From contig NZ_JBHLWN010000060.1 in the NCBI RefSeq assembly GCF_042432825.1, forward strand, positions 1-64,000: a stretch of DNA of 64,000 nucleotides, read 5' to 3'. Below the pieces are notes generated by a model, which worked only from the letters and a program-made list of their open reading frames with translations, did not search any database and had not been told where the DNA came from. A program made the position numbers and the translations under genes. Positions 6,142 through 15,764 of this stretch are shown in pieces; the first letter of the stretch is position 1, and each line of letters starts with the position of its first letter. Source of the DNA: Gordoniibacillus chartarius. Lineage in GTDB: Bacteria; Bacillota; Bacilli; Paenibacillales; NBRC-103111.

Positions 6142-8343
6142 ATGAACGTGCAGATGGAGCGTTTGAACCGGGGGTTAGCTGCAGCCTGTACCTCCGAAGG
6201 GATATTCGTCAGTTGGAGACTATTGGGTCACGAAGTGACGGGCACACAGGAGCATGGCCTTGCCGGGGCGGATTTTTATTTGTACCGGGACGGGAAAAAA
6301 ATCGCGGAAATCAGCGACAGCACCAATTACTTGGACAAAAGCGGCACTCGGGACTCCGTCTATTCCGTAAGCGCTGTCATAGATGGAACCGAGCAGGAGC
6401 AGTGCGCCGGCGTTCGGCCATGGGAAAACGATTATATCGAAGTTCCGCTGAAGAAGCCCGCAGACGGCGTGACGCCCGCCGGACAAAGCTATACCTACAG
6501 CGCCAATGACATGAGTGTCGGGGATGTGGACGGGGACGGAGAATACGAATATATCGTCAAGTGGGATCCTTCCAATTCCAAGGATGTATCCCATGCCGGC
6601 TATACCGGGAATGTGTACATGGACTGCTACAAGCTGGATGGCACGCTGCTGTACCGGATCGATCTGGGCGTCAATATCCGGGCCGGGGCCCACTATACCC
6701 AGTTCCTCGTTTATGATTTCGACGGGGACGGCAGGGCCGAGCTGATGTTCAAGACGGCGCCGGGAACAAGAGTAATTCGCTATAAGGATGGTGTCCCCGT
6801 ATCCGAAGAATATATCACGCTGCTTCCGGAGGATGCGGAAGCGGGGGTCAGCCATGAAGACGACTACCGCATGAGCAGTACGGATTATTACGAGCATGTG
6901 GTGGAGATGTTTATGGGCTGGCATGCGCATGAGGAGGTCGTATCCGGGCGATGGCCCGCCACACTGGAGGAATGCTTCGGCCTAACCCCTACGTACGCCT
7001 ATCCGCTGTCCAGGGAGGATGCGGTCAGATTGGCCGATCATTTCATGGACGTATATGCCCCGCAGAGAAGCGAGCGCAACAAGCTCCGCAGCTTTGAGGG
7101 CTTTATTTTGAAGGGGCCGGAGTATTTGAGCGTGTTCCGCGGCGAGACGGGGGAAGAGCTGGCGACGATCCGCTACAAGCCGGGACGCCATGATGACGGA
7201 CTGATGTGGGGAGATTATGCCTGGAACCGCATTGAACCGGGAAACCGGGTGGACCGCTTCCTGGCCGGAGTGGCTTATTTGGATGGCCGCAAGCCCTATG
7301 CCTTGTTTGCCCGCGGCTATTACACCAGAGCGGCCATCGCCGCGTACAGCTGGGACGGACAGGAGCTGAAGGAGCATTGGTATACCGACAGCGGCTGGGT
7401 GACGATGAACAATCCTTTTCGGGACACTCTGCACATGCAGAACGGGCGCAATGAACCGTACGGCGGGCTGGCCAAGCAGGGGGCGCACTCGCTGAGTACG
7501 GCGGATGTGGACGGGGACGGCTGCCAGGAGATCGTCTACGGGTCGGCTACGGTGGATCATGACGGCAGCATCCTGTACAGCTCCGGCGGCATCCTTCCGG
7601 AGGGCAGCGCTGCGCCGGGAAGGTACGCCAAGCTTGGCCACGGCGATGCCCTGCATGTAGCCCGCATCGACCCTGACCGGGATGGACTGCAGATTTATAT
7701 GGTGCATGAGGCGGGCGTTCATGGTCCTTACGGCTACACGCTGCGGGACGCTGCCACCGGGGAGGTGCTTTACGGAGCCTTCGCCGCGGAGGACGTGGGC
7801 CGCGGGATGATCGGCAAGGTGGAGCCTGGGGTACCTGGTCTCCAAACCTGGTGCAGCGAAAGCCATCTGGCGCATGAACCGTCCCGGGGCTTGCGCTCAG
7901 CCAAGGGAGAGCAGCTGGACGAGAAGGCTCCGGGCACCAACATGAGCATCAAGTGGGCGGCCGATATGACCACCCAGATCATCGGCGGCATCTTCGATGA
8001 GCCGGTGGTGATTGAGGACTGGAAGCGCGGCAGGCTGCTGACTGCGGAAGGAACCCGCTCGAACAACGGTACCAAGGGCAACCCCTGCCTCGTGGCCGAT
8101 CTCTTCGGAGACTGGCGGGAGGAGCTGGTCGTCCGCACGGCGGACAGCACTGCTTTCCGCATCTATATGAGCACGGAGGTTACGGACCGCAAGCTGTACA
8201 CCTTGATGCACGATCCCCAATACCGGACAGGTGTCGCATGGCAAAATGTAGTGTACAACCAGCCATGCTACACCAGCTTTTATATGGGAACGGATATGGA
8301 TTGGTCCAAGGTGCCGGTTCCAAGCCGTCTTAAGCAGGAATGA
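6142..8343 (+). CDS. Rhamnogalacturonan lyase, PL11 family (cytoplasmic YesX-like)
   Basis: 733 residues of the PL11 rhamnogalacturonan-lyase family, which cleaves the rhamnose-galacturonate backbone of rhamnogalacturonan-I by beta-elimination. Typical blocks are visible: SWRLLGHE near the N-terminus, several calcium-binding DGDGxxE/DxDGDG loops (VDGDGEYEYIVKWDPSNSKD, FDGDGRAELMFKTAPGT, VDGDGCQEIVYG), NRVDRFLAGVAYLDG, ARGYYTRAAIAAYSWDG and, near the end, DPQYRTGVAWQNVVYNQP. There is no signal peptide, so like B. subtilis YesX and unlike secreted YesW it should act on imported oligosaccharides. It is about 110 residues longer than those enzymes, with an extra segment near residues 235-320. GGGGAG precedes the ATG by six nucleotides. 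Confidence 0.92.
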   Translation: MNVQMERLNRGLAAACTSEGIFVSWRLLGHEVTGTQEHGLAGADFYLYRDGKKIAEISDSTNYLDKSGTRDSVYSVSAVIDGTEQEQCAGVRPWENDYIEVPLKKPADGVTPAGQSYTYSANDMSVGDVDGDGEYEYIVKWDPSNSKDVSHAGYTGNVYMDCYKLDGTLLYRIDLGVNIRAGAHYTQFLVYDFDGDGRAELMFKTAPGTRVIRYKDGVPVSEEYITLLPEDAEAGVSHEDDYRMSSTDYYEHVVEMFMGWHAHEEVVSGRWPATLEECFGLTPTYAYPLSREDAVRLADHFMDVYAPQRSERNKLRSFEGFILKGPEYLSVFRGETGEELATIRYKPGRHDDGLMWGDYAWNRIEPGNRVDRFLAGVAYLDGRKPYALFARGYYTRAAIAAYSWDGQELKEHWYTDSGWVTMNNPFRDTLHMQNGRNEPYGGLAKQGAHSLSTADVDGDGCQEIVYGSATVDHDGSILYSSGGILPEGSAAPGRYAKLGHGDALHVARIDPDRDGLQIYMVHEAGVHGPYGYTLRDAATGEVLYGAFAAEDVGRGMIGKVEPGVPGLQTWCSESHLAHEPSRGLRSAKGEQLDEKAPGTNMSIKWAADMTTQIIGGIFDEPVVIEDWKRGRLLTAEGTRSNNGTKGNPCLVADLFGDWREELVVRTADSTAFRIYMSTEVTDRKLYTLMHDPQYRTGVAWQNVVYNQPCYTSFYMGTDMDWSKVPVPSRLKQE

Positions 8344-8362
8344 ATTCAGAATTCCGACGATT

Positions 8363-8407
8363 TCCCCTCACAGGGCAGCGGTGTACCGCGTTCCGGAGGG
8401 GATTTTT
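8363..8407 (+). terminator. Intrinsic terminator after the PL11 lyase
   Basis: TCCCCTC (8363-8369) pairs with GAGGGGA (8396-8402), followed by TTTTT. The intervening loop can form a further small GCGGTGTACCGC stem. It separates the lyase from the sensor-kinase operon. Confidence 0.75.
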
Positions 8408-8420
8408 ATATGTTACGCGA

Positions 8421-8450
8421 TTGTTGGAGCTCAATAATTGATGGTAAAAT
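8421..8450 (+). promoter_or_regulatory. Candidate promoter of the YesM/YesN operon
   Basis: TTGTTG (8421-8426), an 18-nt spacer and TAAAAT (8445-8450) lie about 150 nt before the kinase start and just after the upstream terminator. Confidence 0.4.
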
Positions 8451-8598
8451 CAGGAAGGATGGTGAGGCCGATAAACGGGCTCAAAATGTTCTATGGAAAT
8501 CGATTCCTTCTATTTCCGAAGTGGCAGGATGGCATGTAAAATCGGAGAGAGCGCTTACAAATTTGGCGTCCCGAAAAGGCTGGCGAAGAGGCATGCGC

Positions 8599-10335
8599 AT
8601 GCAATTCAACATTTTTCAGAAAATGATTCTGTTGCTGGTGTCCTTGCTCGTTCCCGTTATGGCACTCTACTACTACTCCACGCACAGGAGCGTCAGTGTC
8701 ATCCAGGACGAGCTGATCAAGTCCAGCCTCAACCGTATGGCCCTGTTCATGGCCCAACTGGATGCCAGTATTGAGAAGCTGGAGCTGGTTTCCACACCGA
8801 TCCTCGTCGATATGAACGTGCTGGAGTACCTCTACAATCTCAGTCTAAGCGATTATCCGATGCTGAAAACAAGACTGCTCATTCAGGAGAAGCTGTCGCT
8901 TGCGAGCAACTCGGGCAATTGGCGGAACGAAGTCATTGTTTATTTCCCGAAGCGCGGTGAAGGCATCTCCTCTTCTCCTGCCTACCGGTTCGACCGGACC
9001 GAATACGAGAATCAATTTTCCCTGGGATGGCGCTTCAGCGAGAAGCTGGGTATCGGCTCCGGCTTTACCCGCACCTATGTCACAACCGGCTCCAGTTCGA
9101 TTAGGCCTGACGAGCTTGATTTAGCGGTGAGGATTAACTTGTTTCAATGGGATTTTGAAAATTTGCTGGACACGTATAAGGCGAGCCATTCCGGCGATCC
9201 GTTTTTTTTCAAAACAGGCTACTCCCTCATCGCCAACCGGTCCGCCGACGAGGAAAGGATGGAAAGAATCGTCACGGTGCTCAGCGGCCGCATCGACGGC
9301 GGTGAGTCTGGCTACATGATTCGCTGGTTCGATGACAAGCAGTATCTCATCACCTACTATTATTCCGCTCTCTTGGACTGGCATCTGATCGATGCTGTCC
9401 CCCTCGACCAAGTCGTAGGTCCGATCAAGCAGCAGCGAGTGCTGTTCGCTGTCGCATCGGTGCTTCTGCTTATTACCGGCGTCGGGGCGGCGTTCGCCTT
9501 GTATTGGAACGTGCAGATGCCGATCTTTCGCTTGGTACGCGGCGTTCAACGGATCAAGCGCGGCGATTACTCCTACCGCCTGAAGAAGAATTCCAATAAT
9601 GAATTCTCGTTCCTGATGCAGAACTTCAACGAGATGGCGGCGCAAATCCAGGATCTGATCGAGAATGTGCTGCAATCGCAAATTCACGCCCGGGACGCGA
9701 CGCTCAAGCAGCTTCAGGCTCAAATTCATCCGCATTTCTTGTATAACTCCCTAGGGTTTATCATCAACATGACCAAGATGAAGAACGATAGGGCCGTTAT
9801 CGATATGGCGCATCATCTTTCCGATTATTTCCGGTACACGACGCGAATGGACAATCGGGGGGTCAGTCTAAAGGAAGAGCTGGCATTCGTGCACACGTAT
9901 TTGGAAATACACCGGCTGCGCAATGAGTCGCTGGCGTATTCGATTGAACTGCCGGAAGCGCTGGAGCGGATTCGCATCCCCCGGCTGCTGATCCAGCCTC
10001 TTGTTGAGAACGCGCTCGTTCACGGTCTTGAACATGTTGACGATATCGGCCGGGTTCAGATCCGGGTCGTCGCAAGGGAGGACCGGGTTCACGTCGAGGT
10101 GGAGGATAACGGCAGCGGCATGGAAGCGGTGTCGATCGCCAAGCTGCTGACCGAGCTTCGACTTCCAGCCGACGATTATGCCGGCTGCGGCTTATGGAAT
10201 GTGTATCACCGTCTTCAGGGCCATTTCGGCGGAGACTCCGAAATCGCCGTTCAGCCTTCCGCGATAGGCGGGCTTAAGGTGGAGCTGATCTGGAGAATGC
10301 AGAACATCGTAATCAAGACGGAGGGATCGCCGTGA
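8599..10335 (+). CDS. YesM-type sensor histidine kinase
   Basis: About 578 residues. The N-terminal hydrophobic segment (MILLLVSLLVPVMALYYYS) and a second one (VLFAVASVLLLITGVGAAFALYW) flank an extracellular sensor of some 270 residues. A HAMP domain (PIFRLVRGVQRIKRGDYSYRL), the phosphorylatable His of the LytS/YesM family (QAQIHPHFLYNSLGFI) and a HATPase_c domain (LIQPLVENALVHGLEH, DNGSGM) follow. A longer reading from 8410 exists, but GAAGAGG seven nucleotides before the ATG at 8599 and the position of the membrane segment favour the shorter protein. The gene overlaps the response regulator by GTGA. These pairs control adjacent sugar importers, so the likely signal is a pectic oligosaccharide. 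Confidence 0.92.
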   Translation: MQFNIFQKMILLLVSLLVPVMALYYYSTHRSVSVIQDELIKSSLNRMALFMAQLDASIEKLELVSTPILVDMNVLEYLYNLSLSDYPMLKTRLLIQEKLSLASNSGNWRNEVIVYFPKRGEGISSSPAYRFDRTEYENQFSLGWRFSEKLGIGSGFTRTYVTTGSSSIRPDELDLAVRINLFQWDFENLLDTYKASHSGDPFFFKTGYSLIANRSADEERMERIVTVLSGRIDGGESGYMIRWFDDKQYLITYYYSALLDWHLIDAVPLDQVVGPIKQQRVLFAVASVLLLITGVGAAFALYWNVQMPIFRLVRGVQRIKRGDYSYRLKKNSNNEFSFLMQNFNEMAAQIQDLIENVLQSQIHARDATLKQLQAQIHPHFLYNSLGFIINMTKMKNDRAVIDMAHHLSDYFRYTTRMDNRGVSLKEELAFVHTYLEIHRLRNESLAYSIELPEALERIRIPRLLIQPLVENALVHGLEHVDDIGRVQIRVVAREDRVHVEVEDNGSGMEAVSIAKLLTELRLPADDYAGCGLWNVYHRLQGHFGGDSEIAVQPSAIGGLKVELIWRMQNIVIKTEGSP

Positions 10336-11918
10336 TCAATCTGCTGGTGGTTGACGACGAAAGACACTATACGGACAGCCTGGCGGGCACGATACCTTGG
10401 GAGAGACTCGGGATTACTCGAGTGTTTAAAGCCTACAGCGCAAGCGAAGCGCTTGCCGTTCTGAAGGAAGCGGATATTTCCGTCTTGATGACGGATATCC
10501 GGATGCCGCGAATGAACGGGCTGGAGCTGATTGAACAGGCGAGGCCGTTCAAGCCCGATCTCAAATGCCTGCTCTTGACCGGATACGCGGATTTCGAATA
10601 TGCACGCAAGGCGATCGAGCTCCAGGCGCTCGATTATCTCATCAAGCCGGCCAAGGATGAACAGCTTCTGCATGCCGTGGGGCGGATCGTGAAGCAGCTC
10701 GAGCACGAACGGAGGATTGCGCACGGCTTCCGTATTTATCGGGATAACAGCGCGGAGCTGAAGTCCGGGCTGCTGCTCAAAGTGCTGGGCGGATCGCTGC
10801 GCGGCGAGGCGCTTGCGGATAAGCTGAAGCTGTTTGATATCCCCCTTCCGAGCTTAGGTCACGCCTCGCTCTGTCTCATCCAGCTTCGAGCCCCCTTCGA
10901 CGGACAGGATTTATACTCCCAGTCCTTGATCCGCTTTGCGGTGACCAACATTTTGGAAGAGTTATTGATGGAACGGTACGACTGCTGGACCGCTGTGGAC
11001 GAGGATGGATATCAGCTGGTCTTAGTGTACGATCTGTCCGGGGCGCCGCCCGAGCCGGAATGGTTTCGCGAACGGATCGACAGGCTGAGCCATGAAGTAC
11101 GAACGCTGCTGAAAGGCGACATTGCCGTCGCGGCTGCAGATACGTGTTTATTTCCGAACGAGCTTCACGCGCGCTACCTGGAGGCCAAGACGAAGCTCAG
11201 CAGAGGCATGGACGCATCCGCGCCGGCGCCGCAGCGTAACGAGGAGGAGGCTCGCTTGATGCGAAAGCTGTATGAAGCCCCGCTGCTCACCCATCTGCTG
11301 GAGACGGCGCAGTGGGAGGAGGCGGAGAACAAAATTCGTTCGTTTGTATCGCCGCTTCTTCATGCGGGCTCGCCCGAATTGATGCGTGACGTATTCTTTT
11401 TCCTGTCGAACGCGTTTCAATATATAGCGAACCGCAGCGGCAAGACGCTGGCACAGATGCTTGAACCCCGGCAGGCGGCTTATATCAAGGGGAAAGCGAT
11501 GCTTCATGCGCTGCAGCTGGAGAGCTGGGCGCTGGATGCGCTTAACACGCTCCGCGGCAAGGTGAGCGAGGAATCCGAGGATCAGAACGCGGCGATCGTC
11601 CGCAAGACGCAGCAATACATTCGTGAGGAGCTTGACAAGGAGCTGTCGCTCACGCTGCTGGCCCGGCGCGTTTATGTACATCCGAACCACCTGTCCAAGC
11701 TGTTTAAGCAGTTCACGGACACAACGGTCTCTCAGTACATCTATGAACAGCGCATGCGCCGGGCGTCGGAGCTGCTGAAGCATACGGACTACAAAATTTA
11801 TAAAGTCGGGGAGAGCATCGGTTATCCGAACACGAACTGGTTTATTCGAAAATTCCGCGACTATTACCGGATCACGCCTCAGGAATACCGGGATCGGCAT
11901 CGTGCGGAAAATGAATGA
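10332..11918 (+). CDS. YesN-type response regulator with AraC DNA-binding domain
   Basis: 528 residues. An N-terminal receiver domain begins INLLVVDDERHYTDSLA, with the phosphoacceptor Asp in MTDIRMPRMNG and the Lys of DYLIKPAKD. A variable middle region of about 280 residues follows, and a C-terminal AraC/XylS-type double helix-turn-helix (LSLTLLARRVYVHPNHLSKLFKQF ... IGYPNTNWFIRKFRDYYRITPQEYR). It starts with GTG overlapping the kinase stop, indicating translational coupling. It probably activates the downstream lipoprotein/permease genes in response to the YesM-type kinase. The family role is established; the specific target is inferred from adjacency. Confidence 0.92.
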   Translation: MINLLVVDDERHYTDSLAGTIPWERLGITRVFKAYSASEALAVLKEADISVLMTDIRMPRMNGLELIEQARPFKPDLKCLLLTGYADFEYARKAIELQALDYLIKPAKDEQLLHAVGRIVKQLEHERRIAHGFRIYRDNSAELKSGLLLKVLGGSLRGEALADKLKLFDIPLPSLGHASLCLIQLRAPFDGQDLYSQSLIRFAVTNILEELLMERYDCWTAVDEDGYQLVLVYDLSGAPPEPEWFRERIDRLSHEVRTLLKGDIAVAAADTCLFPNELHARYLEAKTKLSRGMDASAPAPQRNEEEARLMRKLYEAPLLTHLLETAQWEEAENKIRSFVSPLLHAGSPELMRDVFFFLSNAFQYIANRSGKTLAQMLEPRQAAYIKGKAMLHALQLESWALDALNTLRGKVSEESEDQNAAIVRKTQQYIREELDKELSLTLLARRVYVHPNHLSKLFKQFTDTTVSQYIYEQRMRRASELLKHTDYKIYKVGESIGYPNTNWFIRKFRDYYRITPQEYRDRHRAENE

Positions 11919-11985
11919 TTTTCTTCTATAAAATGATAATTCTTCCATATATGACTCAATCCCGTAAAGCTTATGATGATTGTAG

Positions 11986-12016
11986 ATACGAAAGCCGGCT
12001 GAGACGCCTTCGTATC
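11986..12016 (+). other. Perfect 8-bp inverted repeat before the transporter lipoprotein gene
   Basis: GATACGAA (11986-11993) and TTCGTATC (12009-12016) are exact complements around a 15-nt loop. No T-run follows, so it is more likely a regulator site or an mRNA processing hairpin than a terminator. It lies about 40 nt upstream of the lipoprotein start. Confidence 0.4.
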
Positions 12017-12054
12017 GGTTGCAAGCGATTTCGAATAAGGGGAGAGTTGAGTCG

Positions 12055-13827
12055 GTGAAAATGCGAAAAACATGGACGACGATACTGACGTCAGTGACGG
12101 CGCTGAGTTTGCTGATTGCGGGATGCTCGGACAGCGGCACCGGGAAGGCGCCGGCTGCAGAGAACGGGAAGACGGGACCGAATACCCAAACGGCAGATTC
12201 TACGAAGCCGAAATGGGATTTCAAGTTCGATCCGCCCATCACGATTTCAACGGCGATCGTGGACGAGAACCGGCCGAACGCGTTCAAGCCCGGGGAGAAT
12301 TTGACGAACAACGTACATTCCCGGTGGATGGAAGAGAAGCTGGGCATCGTTACGAAGTATGAATGGGTTGTCGGGAAGTTCGAGGATAACGAGACGAAGA
12401 TCAGGCTGGCTCTTTCCACAAACGGTAAACTGCCGGATACGTTCAGCGCGGGCGGCGACATTCTCAAGGATCTGATCAGAGCAGGCAGACTGCTTCCGGT
12501 TAACGATGCCATTGAGAAATACGCGCATCCGGTCTATAAGGAGGCGCTCAAGAAATACGCGCACGTGCTGCCGGAAGTTACGGTAGACGGAAACATCTAT
12601 GGGGTTCCGACCTTCTTCGTGGGCGACGAGGGCACGGTCATGTGGATCCGGAAGGACTGGCTGGATAAGCTGTCCCTGAAGCCCCCGACAACGATTGCCG
12701 AGCTCGAGACTGTATTGAAAGCGTTCTCTGAACAAGATCCGAACGGGAACGGCAAGGATGACGAAACGGGGCTTGCCATCCCGCTTAAGGAAGGGCCGTG
12801 GACCTGGATGGGCCAAACGGATCCGATCGTCGGCGCCTTCACCAAGCAAATGGTGAACACGTACGACATCAAGCTGTTCTGGAACGAGGACGCGAACGGG
12901 AACCTGACTTACGGCGCCATACACCCGGATGCGAAGAAGTACTTGGAGACGATGGCTTCCTGGATGGCGAAAGGTTATATCGACAAGGAAGCCGGCATCA
13001 AGGATCCGAGCAAGGCGGCCGAGCTTGCCGCCGCCGGTATGGCCGGCGTCATGTTCGGGCCGTATTGGATGGGCTCCTGGCCGCTAGGCGACACGGCCAA
13101 GGTCGATCCGAAGGCGGAATGGCAGGCTTACCCGCTGCCCGCAGGACCGGACGGGTTAAAGGCTAAAGCTCAAAAACCGCTGAACAGCGGGTATCTCGTA
13201 TTTAGCAAGGACTTCAAGCAGATCGAGGCGTGGTTCGCCTACTTCAACAAGCTGCTGGCCAAAAACCTGGGACCGCAAGACCCTTACTTCGATCCCCGCT
13301 TTGAGAAAGGCTTTCATGAAGGCTACGATTATGTGCTGAAGGACGGAAAGGTGGTCAACGGCAACTTTGAGGCGAACGGAGTACCGAAGCATCAATGGCC
13401 TCTTGCGGACGGAACCGGTATGGATATGCGGTGGATGTTGTACCCGCTCACCGGCACGATGGCGCCGCTGGTGCCTTACATGAACGCCGATGCGATCAAG
13501 AAGTTTATTGCCGATCCGAACGCCGAAGCGAAGACGCCGATCGAGCAGAGCGTCAAAGGTCTGAACAAGGCGCAGTTGTCCGCCGCGAGCGTCGCGGTGT
13601 CGGAACAGAATTTGGAGATTCCGAACCGGTATAACGGCCCGCTTACCGACGGCATGAAGAAGCATGGCGAGTTCCTGCAGAAGCTGGCGACGGAAAGCTA
13701 TCTGCGCATCATCTATGGCGAGAAGCCGCTCTCTTCGTTCGATGAGTTTGTGGTGCAGTTCAACAAGAACGGAGGAGAGCTGATCACGAAGGAAGTAAAC
13801 GAGTGGTACAAGAAAAACAAACCATAA
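12055..13827 (+). CDS. ABC transporter solute-binding lipoprotein (LplA/YtcQ family)
   Basis: About 591 residues, the long LplA-type sugar-binding lipoprotein. The lipobox LLIAGC places the modified Cys about 25 residues from the start. Conserved family features include the SAGGDILKDLIRAGRLLPV segment, YGVPTFF, MWIRKDWLDKL and an EF-hand-like calcium loop DPNGNGKDDETG. GGGGAG lies about ten nucleotides upstream of the GTG at 12055 (an ATG two codons later is possible). It heads a lipoprotein-permease-permease set and lies behind the YesM/N pair and the PL11 lyase, so rhamnogalacturonan oligosaccharides are the likely cargo. No ATPase is encoded nearby; an MsmX-type shared ATPase is expected. 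Confidence 0.9.
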   Translation: MKMRKTWTTILTSVTALSLLIAGCSDSGTGKAPAAENGKTGPNTQTADSTKPKWDFKFDPPITISTAIVDENRPNAFKPGENLTNNVHSRWMEEKLGIVTKYEWVVGKFEDNETKIRLALSTNGKLPDTFSAGGDILKDLIRAGRLLPVNDAIEKYAHPVYKEALKKYAHVLPEVTVDGNIYGVPTFFVGDEGTVMWIRKDWLDKLSLKPPTTIAELETVLKAFSEQDPNGNGKDDETGLAIPLKEGPWTWMGQTDPIVGAFTKQMVNTYDIKLFWNEDANGNLTYGAIHPDAKKYLETMASWMAKGYIDKEAGIKDPSKAAELAAAGMAGVMFGPYWMGSWPLGDTAKVDPKAEWQAYPLPAGPDGLKAKAQKPLNSGYLVFSKDFKQIEAWFAYFNKLLAKNLGPQDPYFDPRFEKGFHEGYDYVLKDGKVVNGNFEANGVPKHQWPLADGTGMDMRWMLYPLTGTMAPLVPYMNADAIKKFIADPNAEAKTPIEQSVKGLNKAQLSAASVAVSEQNLEIPNRYNGPLTDGMKKHGEFLQKLATESYLRIIYGEKPLSSFDEFVVQFNKNGGELITKEVNEWYKKNKP

Positions 13828-13901
13828 CGCAGAAGGAGGGGAGGCGCGCATTCGGCTTCGGCTGATGCTGCCTCCTTTATCCGTGAAAGGAGCTCAAAGC
13901 G

Positions 13902-14795
13902 ATGCGGGACTACTGGGTCCGGACGTGGCCCTATCATGTGCTGCTCTTGCCTGCTGTCATTCTTTGCTTGATTTTCTCCTATGTGCCGATGTTCGGCCTG
14001 GTGATCGCTTTCCAAAATTACGAGCCTTGGATGGGCATCTTCGGTTCGGAGTGGGTGGGTCTGGAGCAGTTCCGCTACCTGTTCTCTTACCCCGACAGCG
14101 TGCAGGTGATCGTTAATACGCTGATTATCGCCACCGCCAAGCTGGTGTTCCAGCTCGTCGTTCCTATTATTTTCGCCCTGATGCTGAATGAACTCCGCAA
14201 AATGCTTCTGAAGCGCGTGATCCAGACTCTGGTCTATTTACCGCATTTTATTTCCTGGGTCGTGCTCGGGGGCATCCTGATCGACATTCTGGGTACCGGC
14301 GGGATCGTGAATCGATTCCTTGGGCTATTCGGTGTGGAACCGATATTTTTTCTCGGCAACGGCGACTGGTTCCGGGTTACGCTTGTCGTCAGCGACGTCT
14401 GGAAAGAGTTCGGCTTCTCGGCCATTATTTTTCTTGCCGCGCTGTCCAATATTAATCCCGCCCTCTATGAAGCGGCGGAGATTGACGGGGCAACGAAATG
14501 GCAGCAGACGATGTATGTCACGCTGCCGTCGATTCTGCCGATCATCGTCGTCGTCGGTACGCTGTCGCTCGGCCGGATTCTCGATGCCGGGTTCGACCAG
14601 ATCCTGAATTTATATAATCCGCTCGTCTATGCGAAGGCCGACATTATCGATACGTTCGTGTACCGGGTAGGGCTCACCAAGGGCGAATTCAGCTTCGGCA
14701 CAGCTGTAGGCCTGTTCAAGTCGACCGTCGGATTTTTCCTGATCCTTCTGAGCTATTGGCTCGCTTACCGTATCGCCAATTATCGTATTTTCTGA
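13902..14795 (+). CDS. Sugar ABC transporter permease (LplB family)
   Basis: A 297-residue integral membrane protein with about six transmembrane segments, beginning YHVLLLPAVILCLIFSYVPMFGLVIAFQNY. The cytoplasmic EAA motif LYEAAEIDGATKWQQTMYVTLP is intact and would contact the shared ATPase. It belongs to the LplB/YtcP-associated permease family of B. subtilis. AAAGGAG precedes the ATG by about nine nucleotides. It follows the binding lipoprotein by about 75 nt and precedes the second permease with a short gap, so it is part of one operon for pectic oligosaccharide import. Confidence 0.92.
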   Translation: MRDYWVRTWPYHVLLLPAVILCLIFSYVPMFGLVIAFQNYEPWMGIFGSEWVGLEQFRYLFSYPDSVQVIVNTLIIATAKLVFQLVVPIIFALMLNELRKMLLKRVIQTLVYLPHFISWVVLGGILIDILGTGGIVNRFLGLFGVEPIFFLGNGDWFRVTLVVSDVWKEFGFSAIIFLAALSNINPALYEAAEIDGATKWQQTMYVTLPSILPIIVVVGTLSLGRILDAGFDQILNLYNPLVYAKADIIDTFVYRVGLTKGEFSFGTAVGLFKSTVGFFLILLSYWLAYRIANYRIF

Positions 14796-14812
14796 GAGGA
14801 GGGGGCAAGCGG

Positions 14813-15691
14813 ATGGTGTATCGAACGAACGGCTATCGGGTATTCAGTGTGTTCAATATCGTCTTTCTCTGCATCCTCTCGGTCCTTTGCATATTGCCGA
14901 TCATGCATATGTTCGCGCTGTCCTTCAGCTCGCGGGCGGCCGCGACCGCCAATATCGTCAATTTCTGGCCTATCGGCTGGACGGCTGAGGCTTACACGAC
15001 GACGCTCGGCAACGAGGCATTCCTTCGTTCCCTGTGGATTGCCGTCGAGCGGACGTTCGCGGGGACAGCCATCTCGATGGCTGTCATCGTCATGGCGGCT
15101 TACAGCTTGTCGCGGTCATCGGACCGGTTTCCGGGACGTACGGCGTATACGTGGTTTTTCGTGTTTACGATGCTGTTCAGCGGCGGCTTGATTCCGACGT
15201 ATTTCCTCGTGAACAAGCTCGGCTTGACGGACACGCTCTGGGCGCTTATTTTACCGGGCGCGGTCAACGTGTGGAACTTGATCCTGATGCTGAATTTTTT
15301 CCGCACGCTGCCGAAGGAGCTGGAGGATGCTGCGCTGATCGACGGAGCCGGCCATTTCGGGGTGCTGCTGCGTATTTTCCTGCCTCTCTCCATGCCGGCT
15401 GTCGCGACGCTGTCGCTGTTTTCGATGGTTGGGCATTGGAATTCATGGTTTGATGGAGTTATTTATATGAGCACCGTTGAGAAATACCCGCTGGCGACGT
15501 TCCTCCATGCGATGGTTGTCTCCGAGAATTTGACGCAAATCGGCGTTTCCGCGCAGGATGTTGCGAATATTTCGAACCGGACGGTAAAGGCGGCCCAGCT
15601 GTTCATCGGCTCCCTGCCCATTCTGCTCGTCTATCCGTTCCTGCAAAAATATTTCGTCAAGGGTATCGTCCTTGGCTCGGTGAAGGAGTAG
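14813..15691 (+). CDS. Sugar ABC transporter permease (LplC/YtcP family)
   Basis: A 292-residue permease, partner of the preceding one. The N-terminal membrane span (VFNIVFLCILSVLCILPIMHMFALSFS), the EDAALIDGAGHFGVLLRIFLPLSMP EAA loop and the C-terminal LVYPFLQKYFVKGIVLGSVKE are all typical of carbohydrate-uptake permeases of the YtcP type. The frame is open from 14756, inside the previous gene, but GAGGAGGGGG located eight to ten nucleotides before the ATG at 14813 fixes the start. With the lipoprotein and first permease it forms an importer lacking its own ATPase. Confidence 0.92.
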   Translation: MVYRTNGYRVFSVFNIVFLCILSVLCILPIMHMFALSFSSRAAATANIVNFWPIGWTAEAYTTTLGNEAFLRSLWIAVERTFAGTAISMAVIVMAAYSLSRSSDRFPGRTAYTWFFVFTMLFSGGLIPTYFLVNKLGLTDTLWALILPGAVNVWNLILMLNFFRTLPKELEDAALIDGAGHFGVLLRIFLPLSMPAVATLSLFSMVGHWNSWFDGVIYMSTVEKYPLATFLHAMVVSENLTQIGVSAQDVANISNRTVKAAQLFIGSLPILLVYPFLQKYFVKGIVLGSVKE

Positions 15692-15731
15692 AGGGAGCGG
15701 GACTGGCGCGTTATCTTAAATATTTTTTTGT

Positions 15732-15759
15732 TGCCGCGGAACAGAATTATGTTATATTG
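15732..15759 (+). promoter_or_regulatory. Candidate promoter upstream of the leader/terminator
   Basis: TTGCCG (about 15732-15737), a 16-nt spacer and TATATT (about 15754-15759) form a plausible promoter just downstream of the permease gene. It would start a transcript of about 130 nt ending at the strong terminator at 15869-15903. Confidence 0.4.
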
Positions 15760-15764
15760 GACAT

